In this document: positions 1-7,762 of the stretch, piece after piece
How positions within the stretch are numbered: the stretch's first letter is position 1
Layout: every line of letters starts with the position of its first letter
Translations under genes and position numbers: made by a program
Notes under the pieces: generated by a model
What the model was told of the DNA's origin: nothing
The model's input: only the letters and a program-made list of their open reading frames with translations
Database searches by the model: none
Source of the DNA: Xanthobacteraceae bacterium
GTDB taxonomy: Bacteria; Pseudomonadota; Alphaproteobacteria; Rhizobiales; Xanthobacteraceae
Reading direction: 5' to 3'
Assembly: GCA_030043175.1 (NCBI GenBank)
Contig: JASHYD010001307.1
Coordinates: forward strand, 1 to 14,767
Length of the DNA stretch: 14,767 nucleotides

Positions 1-8
1 TTACGACG

Positions 9-1088
9 TTACCCGATGACGTCGGCGACGTTCGTCACTTCTCCGGTATTCGAACTGTCATAACCGGGGATCTCCTTAACGAGAGCAGCAAAGTCATCCG
101 ATTTGATGACTCCCACGATCGCCTCGACGTCGGTGCGCTCGACGGTCTCGCGCTTGCCGAGCAGATAATAATCTTCGACAAACAACGGAATGAAATCGAG
201 CCTCAACCTGCGCGCCGCGGCTTCGATGCCAATGCCGGCGTCTGCAACGCCGCTGGCGATGGCCGCCGCCACGGCGAGGTGCGTGAATTCCTCCGTGTAG
301 TAGCCCTTGATCTGGGCACGATCGATGCCTTGCTCTTGCAACATGTGCTCCAGGGCCAAGCGGGTGCCGGAACCGCGTTGGCGGTTGATGAAGCGGGCGT
401 CACGTGCCACCACGTCCTGCAACACGGCGATGCCGAGCGGGTTGCCGGCGGCAACGATCAGACCCTGGTTACGGCGAACGAAGTGAACCAGCCGTTGCGC
501 GCGCGGCTTCAGCCACGGCTCGTATTTGCGCAGGATTTCACGGCCAAGCGCGCCTTGCGGAATATGGAAGCCGGCGAGCTCGCAGCGGCCCTTGCAGAGC
601 GCCACCACACTGTCGAGGCTGCCGACGAAGCGGACATCGAGCTTCGGTCCGGGCCTGGTGCGCAGGAATTCGCGTAGTTCCGCAAGCACGAGATCGTGGC
701 TTGCGAACATCGTCAGCGCCGGGTTCGGCTCATTGAGGATTTCATTGAGCTCCCGCTCGACCTCCGAAGCCGCGCTTTCCAGATGTGGCGTCAGTCGCGC
801 GCTGATGCGCTCGTGGATCCAAAGCAGCCGCTCGCCCAGCGCGGTGAGCTGTGTGCCGCGGCCCTGTTCCTTGGTGACGAGCGGCTTACCCATGCGTTCG
901 GACCAGGCGCTGATCAGACCCCAGGCTTGCCGATACGGCATTCCGACCTGCTCGGTCGCGGCCGTCAGCTTGCCGGTGCACTTGATGGCGTCCAGGAGCG
1001 CGAACAATTCTGGTTCAACCGATCTCCTCGGTTGCTGCCCGGCCTTCCAGACCAATTCGAGATCAAGCGTAGGCCGTGTGTCGATCAT
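9..1088 (-). CDS. fdsR: FdsR-like transcriptional regulator (winged HTH plus periplasmic-binding-protein-like domain)
   Basis: Probable regulator of the divergent formate dehydrogenase operon, 359 aa. Residues about 27-90 form a ModE/LysR-type winged helix-turn-helix (KLTAATEQVG followed by PYRQAWGLI, then the wing GRGTQLTALGERLL). From about 125 to 335 the sequence resembles the PBP-like ligand domain found fused to such HTHs, including FINRQRGSGTRLALEHML at 233-250. The ligand cannot be read from sequence; formate, molybdate or another oxyanion are possibilities. The start at 1088 is the only ATG that keeps the whole HTH. It has no Shine-Dalgarno sequence and lies inside a palindrome (1087-1106), which points to autoregulation and perhaps a leaderless transcript. 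The name rests on the family and on its position next to fdsG, as in Cupriavidus necator. The family assignment is firm; the direct role in fds control is inferred. Confidence 0.85.
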   Translation of the reverse strand: MIDTRPTLDLELVWKAGQQPRRSVEPELFALLDAIKCTGKLTAATEQVGMPYRQAWGLISAWSERMGKPLVTKEQGRGTQLTALGERLLWIHERISARLTPHLESAASEVERELNEILNEPNPALTMFASHDLVLAELREFLRTRPGPKLDVRFVGSLDSVVALCKGRCELAGFHIPQGALGREILRKYEPWLKPRAQRLVHFVRRNQGLIVAAGNPLGIAVLQDVVARDARFINRQRGSGTRLALEHMLQEQGIDRAQIKGYYTEEFTHLAVAAAIASGVADAGIGIEAAARRLRLDFIPLFVEDYYLLGKRETVERTDVEAIVGVIKSDDFAALVKEIPGYDSSNTGEVTNVADVIG

Positions 1089-1106
1089 ATGCGAATATTA
1101 GCATAT
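1087..1106. promoter_or_regulatory. Palindromic operator candidate 1, overlapping the fdsR start codon
   Basis: Twenty-base dyad ATATGCGAATATTAGCATAT with one mismatched pair (1093/1100). The arms ATATGC and GCATAT are perfect with an 8-base spacer. It shares both arms and spacer length with the dyad at 1157-1176. It covers the first bases of fdsR, so a protein bound here would block fdsR expression. Binding by FdsR is inferred. Confidence 0.55.
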
Positions 1107-1156
1107 TGAAGCAGCGTCCTCATTAAATTTAAAAAGAGCAAACGCATCCGCTCTAT

Positions 1157-1176
1157 ATATGCTTTATTTCGCATAT
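1157..1176. promoter_or_regulatory. Palindromic operator candidate 2, just upstream of fdsG
   Basis: ATATGC-N8-GCATAT again, with a different spacer (TTTATTTC) but identical arms. The differing spacer argues for selection on the arms. Its centre is 70 bases from that of the first dyad. It ends four bases before the first possible fdsG ATG (1181) and overlaps the TATATA stretch at 1154-1159, the most -10-like sequence facing fdsG. No convincing -35 box is visible, consistent with activator-dependent transcription, but the promoter itself is not proven. Confidence 0.55.
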
Positions 1177-1180
1177 TTAA

Positions 1181-1678
1181 ATGAGAGTCGGAATGGGAGA
1201 ACAGAAAACAGTGACCTCGCACGCGCCGTGGGACGTCGACGCTGCCCGCTCCATCATCGCCGAAAAGCAGGCGATGCCGGGCGCATTGCTCCCGATCCTG
1301 CATGCCTTGCAAGAGGAATTCGGCTACATCGACCAGGCAGCCGAGCCGCTGATCGCCGAAATTTTGAACCTAACGCGCGCCGAAGTGCACGGCGTCGTCA
1401 CATTTTACGACGACTTTCGCCGCACTCCACCCGGCCGGCACGTGCTTAAGCTTTGCTGCGCTGAGGCTTGCCAGGCGATGGGTGGTGACGCGCTTACCCA
1501 CTATGCCGAGCAAAAGACCGGGATTGCGCTCGGCAATACCAGCGGCGGTATCAGCCTGGAGCCGGTCTATTGCCTCGGCCTGTGCGCCGTTGCGCCGTCT
1601 GCGATGTTCGACGGCCGCGTCATCGGCCGGCTCGACACAAGCAAGCTTGATGCGCTGGTAGCGGAGCCCGACCGATGA
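1181..1678 (+). CDS. fdsG: NAD-dependent formate dehydrogenase gamma subunit (NuoE-like, [2Fe-2S])
   Basis: FdsG, up to 165 aa, the NuoE/HoxE-like subunit of the cytoplasmic NAD-dependent molybdenum formate dehydrogenase. It carries a thioredoxin-like [2Fe-2S] cluster in electronic contact with FdsB. The helical part ALLPILHALQEEFGY and the signature AEVHGVVTFYDDFR precede the cluster ligands Cys92, Cys97, Cys131 and Cys135 (C-x4-C and C-x3-C), all present. The start is uncertain. ATG 1181 has no ribosome binding site. ATG 1193 has a weak GAGAG five bases upstream. GTG 1211 has GGGAGA ten bases upstream. The homologous region begins near APWD (residue 15), so any of these would give a functional protein. 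The stop overlaps the fdsB start by four bases (ATGA), indicating translational coupling. It is the first gene of the operon. Confidence 0.95.
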   Translation: MRVGMGEQKTVTSHAPWDVDAARSIIAEKQAMPGALLPILHALQEEFGYIDQAAEPLIAEILNLTRAEVHGVVTFYDDFRRTPPGRHVLKLCCAEACQAMGGDALTHYAEQKTGIALGNTSGGISLEPVYCLGLCAVAPSAMFDGRVIGRLDTSKLDALVAEPDR

Positions 1679-3234
1679 AGCTTCGCCTGTTCGTTCCAGG
1701 AGATGCCGGGGCCGTCGCGGTGGGCGCCGACGAGGTTACAAGCGCGCTCCAAGCCGCTGCGGTTCGCCGCTCTGCTGAGATCGAAATCGTGCGGACCGGC
1801 TCACGCGGCCTTTATTGGCTTGAACCGATGGTCGAGGTGGCGGCTGAAGGGGCGCGCGTCGCCTATGGTCCGGTCGCCGCAGCAGATGCCGAGAGCGTAC
1901 TGGACGCGGCACTTGGCGGCAACCGCGGCCACCCACTTTACCTCGGTAAGCCGCAGCAGATTGCATTCCTCGCCAACCAAACACGGTTGACCTTTGCGCG
2001 CTGCGGCATTGTCGACCCGCGCTCACTCGACGATTACCGCGCCCATGATGGCTACAAGGGTCTCGTACACGCGCTGCAGATGCACCCCACGGCGGTGGTC
2101 GAGGAGGTCGCGCAGTCCGGCCTGCGCGGCCGGGGCGGCGCCGGCTTCCCGACGGGCATCAAGTGGAAGACCGTGGCTGATGCCGCCGCGGACCGCAAAT
2201 ACATTGTCTGCAACGCCGACGAAGGCGACAGCGGCACCTTTGCCGACCGCATGATCATGGAAGGCGATCCGTTCGTGCTGCTCGAGGGCATGACAATTGC
2301 CGGCATCGCGGTCGGCGCATCGTACGGCTACATTTACGTCCGTTCGGAATATCCCCACGCGATCGCCGTCCTAAACGACGCCATCCGAGTGGCGCGGCGC
2401 GGCGGTATGCTCGGCCGCAACATCGCGCGATCACCGCTGGTGTTCGACATTGAAGTGCGGGTCGGCGCCGGCGCTTATGTGTGCGGCGAGGAAACCTCCC
2501 TGCTCGACAGCCTCGAAGGCAAGCGCGGAGTTGTGCGTGCCAAGCCGCCATTGCCGGCACACAAGGGCCTGTTCGGCCAGCCGACCGTTATCAACAACGT
2601 GCTATCGCTCGCTTCGGTCCCGATCATTCTAGAGAAGGGCGGCGCATTCTATCGCGATTTCGGCATGGGCCGGTCGCGCGGCACCATGCCGATCCAGCTC
2701 GCGGGCAACATCAAATATCCCGGCCTCTACGAGACGGCGTTCGGCGTAACGCTCGGCGAGCTTGTCGAGAAAATTGGCGGCGGCACGGCGTCCGGCCGTC
2801 CGGTGCGCGCCGTGCAAGTCGGCGGTCCGCTCGGTGCGTACTTTCCGCGCTCGATGTTTGATCTGCCGTTCGACTACGAGGCCTTCGCAAAGGCCGACGG
2901 CCTGATCGGCCATGGCGGCATCGTCGTGTTCGATGACTCAGTCGACATGGCAAAGCAGGCGCGCTTCGCCATGGAGTTTTGCTCGATCGAATCTTGCGGC
3001 AAGTGCACGCCGTGCCGCGTCGGTGCAACGCGCGGTGTCGAAGTCATCGACCGGATCATCCGCGACGAGAACCGGGCCGCCAACCTGGCGCTACTCGAGG
3101 ACCTCTGCCACACCATGAAATTCGGCTCGCTTTGCGCGCTCGGCGGTTTCACGCCGTATCCGGTGATGAGCGCGCTCACCCATTTCCCGGAAGATTTCGG
3201 CGCGGAGCGCAATAAGCTCCAGGCTGCGGAATAG
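1675..3234 (+). CDS. fdsB: NAD-dependent formate dehydrogenase beta subunit (NuoF-like, FMN, NAD and [4Fe-4S])
   Basis: FdsB, 519 aa, the NAD+-reducing subunit. It holds FMN, binds NAD(H) and carries one [4Fe-4S] cluster, passing electrons from FdsA to NAD+. The glycine-rich FMN/NADH motif RGRGGAGFPTGIKW is at 151-164, followed by CNADEGDSGTF (179-189) and YVCGEETSLLDSLEG (268-282), all typical of NuoF/HoxF. The [4Fe-4S] ligands are Cys441, Cys444, Cys447 and Cys487. The first ~109 residues contain no cysteine, so the N-terminal extension that resembles a NuoE-like fold cannot hold a cluster, as known for this family. The start ATG overlaps the fdsG stop, and GGAG lies eight bases upstream. 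Length and motifs are intact. Confidence 0.97.
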   Translation: MKLRLFVPGDAGAVAVGADEVTSALQAAAVRRSAEIEIVRTGSRGLYWLEPMVEVAAEGARVAYGPVAAADAESVLDAALGGNRGHPLYLGKPQQIAFLANQTRLTFARCGIVDPRSLDDYRAHDGYKGLVHALQMHPTAVVEEVAQSGLRGRGGAGFPTGIKWKTVADAAADRKYIVCNADEGDSGTFADRMIMEGDPFVLLEGMTIAGIAVGASYGYIYVRSEYPHAIAVLNDAIRVARRGGMLGRNIARSPLVFDIEVRVGAGAYVCGEETSLLDSLEGKRGVVRAKPPLPAHKGLFGQPTVINNVLSLASVPIILEKGGAFYRDFGMGRSRGTMPIQLAGNIKYPGLYETAFGVTLGELVEKIGGGTASGRPVRAVQVGGPLGAYFPRSMFDLPFDYEAFAKADGLIGHGGIVVFDDSVDMAKQARFAMEFCSIESCGKCTPCRVGATRGVEVIDRIIRDENRAANLALLEDLCHTMKFGSLCALGGFTPYPVMSALTHFPEDFGAERNKLQAAE

Positions 3235-3244
3235 GAGACACGCC

Positions 3245-6121
3245 ATGTCGCTCGTGCACGAGGTCGATTACGGCACGCCGCGCTCCAGGGCCGCGAAAGC
3301 GGTCACGCTCACCATCGACGGCCAGAAGGTCACAGTGCCCGAGGGCACCTCGATCATGCGCGCCGCAATGGAGATGGGAACACAAATCCCCAAGCTTTGC
3401 GCGACCGATATGGTTGAAGCCTTCGGCTCCTGCCGCCTTTGCCTCGTCGAGATCGAGGGCCGCGCCGGTACACCCGCTTCTTGCACCACCGCAGTTGCGC
3501 CCGGCATGGTCGTGAAGACGCAGACCGATCGGCTGAAAAAACTCCGCAACGGCGTCATGGAGCTCTACATCTCGGACCACCCGCTCGATTGCCTGACCTG
3601 CTCGGCGAATGGCGACTGCGAGCTGCAGGACATGGCGGGCGCAGTAGGGCTGCGCGACGTTCGCTACGGCTATCAGGGCGAGAACCACGTGTTCGCCAAG
3701 TCAGGTGCCGCTGTCAATCTGAACTGGCTGCCGAAAGATGAGTCGAATCCATATTTCACCTACGACCCGTCGAAGTGCATCGTCTGCTCCCGCTGCGTAC
3801 GCGCGTGCGAGGAGGTGCAGGGAACCTTCGCCCTGACCATCGCCGGCCGTGGCTTCGACAGCCGCGTCTCTGCTGGCATGCAGGAAAGCTTCCTCGGCTC
3901 GGAATGCGTCTCCTGCGGGGCCTGCGTGCAGGCCTGTCCCACCGCGACGCTGAACGAGAAGAAGGTGATCGAGATCGGCAAGCCTGAACATTCGGTCGTC
4001 ACTACCTGCGCCTATTGCGGTGTCGGCTGTTCGTTCAAGGCCGAGATGCGCGGCGAGGAGCTGGTCCGTATGGTGCCTTACAAGGACGGCGAGGCGAACC
4101 GCGGCCATTCCTGCGTGAAAGGCCGTTTCGCCTGGGGCTATGCGACCCACAGGGAGCGCATCCTGAAGCCCATGGTCCGCGCCAAGGTCAGCGATCCTTG
4201 GAAGGAGGTGAGCTGGGAGGAGGCGATCAATCACGCGGCTTGCGAGTTCAAGCGCATTCAGGCGAACTACGGCAAGGACGCCGTCGGCGGCATCACCTCG
4301 TCGCGCTGCACCAATGAGGAGACGTTTCTCGTGCAGAAGCTGATCCGCGCCGGCTTCGGCAACAACAACGTCGACACCTGTGCGCGGGTCTGCCATTCGC
4401 CGACCGGCTACGGGCTTGGTCAGACCTACGGCACCTCGGCCGGCACGCAGAACTTCGACTCGGTCGAGGACACTGACGTCATCATCGTGATCGGCGCCAA
4501 TCCCGCGGCGGCGCATCCGGTGTTCGCCTCGCGCATGAAGAAGCGATTGCGTCAGGGCGCCAAGCTCATCGTCATCGACCCGCGTCGCACTGAGATGGTG
4601 CAGTCGGCGCATATCGAGGCTGCCTATCATCTGCCGCTGTTGCCTGGCACCAACGTCGCGATCCTGAGTGCGCTGGCGCACATCATCATCACCGAAGGAC
4701 TGCAAGACGAAAAATTCATCCGCGAACGCTGCGACTGGGATGAGTTCCAGCATTGGGCCGAGTTCGTGTCCCTGCCGCAAAATTCGCCGGAAGCTGTCGC
4801 TAAAATCTCCGGCGTTCCGGCGGAATCGATCCGGGGTGCGGCCCGGCTGTTCGCTACCGGCGGCAATGGCTCGATCTACTACGGGCTTGGCGTCACCGAG
4901 CACAGCCAGGGGACGACGGCGGTGATGGCGATCGCCAATCTTGCGATGTGCACCGGCAACATCGGCCGTCCGGGCGTGGGCGTAAACCCGCTGCGCGGCC
5001 AGAATAACGTGCAGGGCTCATGCGACATGGGCTCGTTCCCGCACGAGCTCTCCGGCTACCGGCACGTCTCGCTTGATGAGCCGCGCCAGCTCTTCGAAAA
5101 AGACTGGGGCGTGGCGCTCGACAAGGAGCCAGGGCTTCGTATCCCCAACATGCTCGACGCCGCAGTCGAGGGCAGCTTCAAAGGCATCTACATCCAGGGC
5201 GAGGACATCCTTCAGTCCGATCCCGACACCAAACACGTGTCGGCGGGGCTCGAAGCGATGGAATGCGTTGTCGTGCAGGACCTGTTCCTCAACGAGACCG
5301 CGCGCTTCGCCCACGTCTTCCTCCCGGGTTCCACGTTCCTAGAGAAGGACGGCACGTTCACCAATGCGGAGCGCCGCATCCAGCGCGTCCGTAAAGTGAT
5401 GTCGCCCAAGAACGGCTACGCCGACTGGGAAATCACGGTGCTGCTCGCCAAGGCGCTGGGCTACAAGATGCACTACGACCATCCCTCCCAGATCATGGAC
5501 GAGATCGCGCGGCTAACGCCCGGCTTCGCCAACGTGTCCTACGACATGCTGGAAAAGCGTGGTTCGGTGCAGTGGCCCTGCAACGACAAGGCGCCGGAAG
5601 GGTCGCCGATCATGCACATCAACGGCTTCGTGCGCGGAAAAGGCAAATTCATCATCACCGAATACATCCCGACCGATGAGAAGACGGGGCCACGCTTCCC
5701 ATTGCTACTCACGACTGGCCGGATTCTCTCGCAATACAACGTCGGCGCTCAGACGCGGCGCACCGCCAATTCAGTGTGGCACGCGGAGGACCGGCTGGAA
5801 ATCCACCCGCACGATGCCGAGCAACGCGGTGTGCGGGACGGCGACTGGGTCAGGCTCGCTAGTCGCTCAGGCGAAACGACGCTGCGCGCACTGATCACCG
5901 ACCGTGTGGCACCTGGTGTTGTCTATACGACGTTCCATCACCCGGACACGCAAGCCAACGTCATCACCACGGATTTTTCGGATTGGGCGACCAACTGCCC
6001 GGAATACAAGGTGACGGCGGTGCAGATTTCGCCGTCCAACGGCCCGTCGCGCTGGCAAGAGGATTACGAGGAGTTTTCCCGAGAGAGCCGCCGGATCGCT
6101 CCTGCGGAGGCGGCGGAGTAA
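3245..6121 (+). CDS. fdsA: NAD-dependent formate dehydrogenase alpha subunit (bis-MGD molybdoenzyme)
   Basis: Catalytic subunit, 958 aa: oxidises formate to CO2 in the cytoplasm. Cluster motifs in order: a NuoG-like [2Fe-2S] with Cys52, Cys63, Cys66 and Cys80; a His-Cys [4Fe-4S] with His112, Cys116, Cys119 and Cys125; two ferredoxin-type [4Fe-4S] sets, Cys178/181/184/188 and Cys221/224/227/231; and the molybdopterin-domain [4Fe-4S] with Cys255, Cys258, Cys262 and Cys290. The active-site motif is RVCHSPTGYG: Cys383 is the expected Mo ligand, followed by the invariant His384. Codon 383 (4391-4393) is TGC, so this is a cysteine and not a selenocysteine enzyme. The C-terminal molydopterin dinucleotide-binding domain begins near 840 (LLLTTGRILSQYN). 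AGGAGA eight bases upstream supports the start. All cofactor ligands are present, so the enzyme should be functional. Confidence 0.98.
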   Translation: MSLVHEVDYGTPRSRAAKAVTLTIDGQKVTVPEGTSIMRAAMEMGTQIPKLCATDMVEAFGSCRLCLVEIEGRAGTPASCTTAVAPGMVVKTQTDRLKKLRNGVMELYISDHPLDCLTCSANGDCELQDMAGAVGLRDVRYGYQGENHVFAKSGAAVNLNWLPKDESNPYFTYDPSKCIVCSRCVRACEEVQGTFALTIAGRGFDSRVSAGMQESFLGSECVSCGACVQACPTATLNEKKVIEIGKPEHSVVTTCAYCGVGCSFKAEMRGEELVRMVPYKDGEANRGHSCVKGRFAWGYATHRERILKPMVRAKVSDPWKEVSWEEAINHAACEFKRIQANYGKDAVGGITSSRCTNEETFLVQKLIRAGFGNNNVDTCARVCHSPTGYGLGQTYGTSAGTQNFDSVEDTDVIIVIGANPAAAHPVFASRMKKRLRQGAKLIVIDPRRTEMVQSAHIEAAYHLPLLPGTNVAILSALAHIIITEGLQDEKFIRERCDWDEFQHWAEFVSLPQNSPEAVAKISGVPAESIRGAARLFATGGNGSIYYGLGVTEHSQGTTAVMAIANLAMCTGNIGRPGVGVNPLRGQNNVQGSCDMGSFPHELSGYRHVSLDEPRQLFEKDWGVALDKEPGLRIPNMLDAAVEGSFKGIYIQGEDILQSDPDTKHVSAGLEAMECVVVQDLFLNETARFAHVFLPGSTFLEKDGTFTNAERRIQRVRKVMSPKNGYADWEITVLLAKALGYKMHYDHPSQIMDEIARLTPGFANVSYDMLEKRGSVQWPCNDKAPEGSPIMHINGFVRGKGKFIITEYIPTDEKTGPRFPLLLTTGRILSQYNVGAQTRRTANSVWHAEDRLEIHPHDAEQRGVRDGDWVRLASRSGETTLRALITDRVAPGVVYTTFHHPDTQANVITTDFSDWATNCPEYKVTAVQISPSNGPSRWQEDYEEFSRESRRIAPAEAAE

Positions 6122-6125
6122 CGTT

Positions 6126-6947
6126 GTGCTTGATCCAATCCACCGCGTTGAACGCAAGGCTTGGCGCGCCGGCGGGTTCGCCGGCGGTAAGCGTGCGATC
6201 CCGGAGGAGACCGCTGTCGCCTTCACCTACAATGGGACGTCCTACGCCGTGATGATGGCGACGCCCCAGGATTTGGAGGACTTCGCTTACGGCTTTAGCT
6301 TGACCGAAGGCATCATCGCGTCACCAGACGAGATCGAGTCGGTTGAGATCGTCGAGGAACCGATCGGCATCGAGCTGCGGATGCGGCTGGCGGAGCCTCA
6401 CGCCACGGTGTTTCGCGAGCGCCGGCGTTTTCTTGCCGGCCCGACCGGATGCGGCTTGTGCGGAATCGAATCGCTGGGCGAGGCAATGCGCACGCCGGCC
6501 ATGGTCGCCGACCCCAGCGGCGCCACCCCGCAGGACATCGCGATGGCCCTGGACGCGCTTGATGGAAGGCAGGCGATCAATCAGACCACACGCGCAACGC
6601 ACGCAGCGGCGTATTATCGTCGCGGCGACGGATTGGTCGCGTTGCGCGAGGACGTCGGCCGCCACAATGCGCTGGACAAACTTGCAGGCGCGTTGGCACG
6701 CAAAGGCATCACCGGCTCCGGCGGGCTCGGCATCCTGACGAGCCGCCTATCTGTGGAACTGGTGCAGAAGGCCGCCGCGATCGGCATACCAATTTTGGTG
6801 GCAGTGTCGGCGCCGACAGCTCTCGCCGTACGCACCGCAGAGGCGTGCGGCATCACCCTGGTGGCGATCGCGCGCGACGACGGCTTTGAGGTCTTCACCC
6901 ACCCGAAACGCATCAAGGAACCGCACAGTGCCCATGTCCCAGCCTGA
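6126..6947 (+). CDS. fdsC: Formate dehydrogenase accessory sulfurtransferase, FdhD family
   Basis: FdsC/FdhD, 273 aa, a cytoplasmic chaperone-like protein needed to give an active formate dehydrogenase. FdhD proteins bind the bis-MGD cofactor and provide the sulfur ligand; in Rhodobacter capsulatus FdsC is required for FdsA activity. Visible motifs are the N-terminal PEETAVAFTYNG, the Cys pair GPTGCGLCGIES with Cys109 and Cys112, ATHAAAYY (157-164) and the highly conserved REDVGRHNALDK (174-185). It starts with GTG four bases after the fdsA stop. GGAG at the fdsA end lies seven bases upstream, so translation is probably coupled. Its 3' end overlaps the start of fdsD. No defect seen. Confidence 0.95.
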   Translation: MLDPIHRVERKAWRAGGFAGGKRAIPEETAVAFTYNGTSYAVMMATPQDLEDFAYGFSLTEGIIASPDEIESVEIVEEPIGIELRMRLAEPHATVFRERRRFLAGPTGCGLCGIESLGEAMRTPAMVADPSGATPQDIAMALDALDGRQAINQTTRATHAAAYYRRGDGLVALREDVGRHNALDKLAGALARKGITGSGGLGILTSRLSVELVQKAAAIGIPILVAVSAPTALAVRTAEACGITLVAIARDDGFEVFTHPKRIKEPHSAHVPA

Positions 6948-7185
6948 TAATTCCGCGCACGGCGCGCCGCAGAAGTTGGTCTACATGGCCAACCAGATCG
7001 GCAAGTTCTTCACGGCGCAGGACACGGCAACGGCGTCTGCGAAGATCGCCGAGCACATCACCAAATTTTGGGACCCCCGTATGCGCACGGCCATCATCGC
7101 CCATCTCGACGCTGGCGGCGCCGGGCTCGACCCGGCATCGCGCCAAGCAGTTACGGCGCTGCGAGTCCTGGCAAATTCTTCCTGA
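6928..7185 (+). CDS. fdsD: NAD-dependent formate dehydrogenase delta subunit
   Basis: FdsD, about 83-85 aa, the small delta subunit with no cofactor motif, belonging to the formate dehydrogenase delta family. Recognised by KLVYMANQIGKFF, then HITKFWDPRMRTAIIAHL and the C-terminal GGAGLDPASRQAV. It is reported in related bacteria to be required for full enzyme activity or assembly; its exact role is not settled. Two in-frame starts are possible: GTG 6928, with AAGGAA seven bases upstream, and ATG 6934, with 13-base spacing. The first is preferred on spacing. It overlaps the end of fdsC by 20 bases and closes the operon. No clear terminator hairpin with a T tract follows. Confidence 0.9.
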   Translation: MPMSQPDNSAHGAPQKLVYMANQIGKFFTAQDTATASAKIAEHITKFWDPRMRTAIIAHLDAGGAGLDPASRQAVTALRVLANSS

Positions 7186-7762
7186 CCAAGTTTTTACCCC
7201 GCCAATGTGATCCTATGATCCTCTCAAGCTACTCGGTGTGCGGCTCATGGGCCGGCGTGGCGGGGCTGCTCGCGGGTTCGCCTTCTGCTGAGTTCTTGTC
7301 AATATCGATGCCCGTGATGGCAGCGTCGCGATTGATTGGTCGGACATCGCGGTGCTCGTTTGAACTCCGCCCACCCCAGCATTACTTGCCGGTGGGGCAG
7401 GAGCGCGGCCGGACCATTCCATTAAAAGACCTCCAGGCGAGCCTGAACCCGCCGCGGGTGCGCAGCGAAGGGCAGTGCACCTTCAGAAAGCAATCGTTGG
7501 CATCCATAGGGGCCGCGATGTGCAAAAATGGAGCGATGATCGGGCAAGACGCAGCGCCGCACGCCGATCAATCTCGGCCGTTGCGATTTGCTACCCGGCG
7601 CATCCTGATTCCGGCAAGCTGCACCGCCTGCTGCAGACGCGATCGCGTGCCGCGTCAAGCGTGAGGTTGGCGATGGATCGCCCGTTAGCTGCCGCACTCG
7701 GCATTGTCGCAAATGCCAGGGCGCGGCAGCGTGCGAGTGGCGTGGCACCCGCGTCGGGCGAG
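7186..7762. other. 577-base gene-free stretch between converging fdsD and the CxxCH gene
   Basis: Reading frames on both strands run through this stretch, but none has a recognisable domain, a good ribosome binding site or protein-like composition. The only clear structure is the two-stem hairpin at 7688-7730. No classical terminator was found for the fds operon. It is probably decayed or spacer DNA. Confidence 0.5.
7688..7730. terminator. Two-stem hairpin downstream of the CxxCH gene, possible terminator
   Basis: Outer stem GCTGCCGC (7688-7695) pairs perfectly with GCGGCAGC (7723-7730). Inside it GCATT (7701-7705) pairs with AATGC (7712-7716) around a six-base loop. It lies about 33 bases past the stop of the minus-strand CxxCH gene. 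There is no T tract on either side, so intrinsic termination is uncertain; it may instead protect the mRNA end. Confidence 0.35.

Noticed and set aside
4391..4393. Possible selenocysteine at the FdsA active site
   Set aside because: The codon is TGC, a cysteine followed by the invariant His; no in-frame TGA is present in fdsA.
7068..7664. 198-codon plus-strand frame crossing the end of fdsD
   Set aside because: It starts out of frame inside fdsD and has no domain or ribosome binding site.
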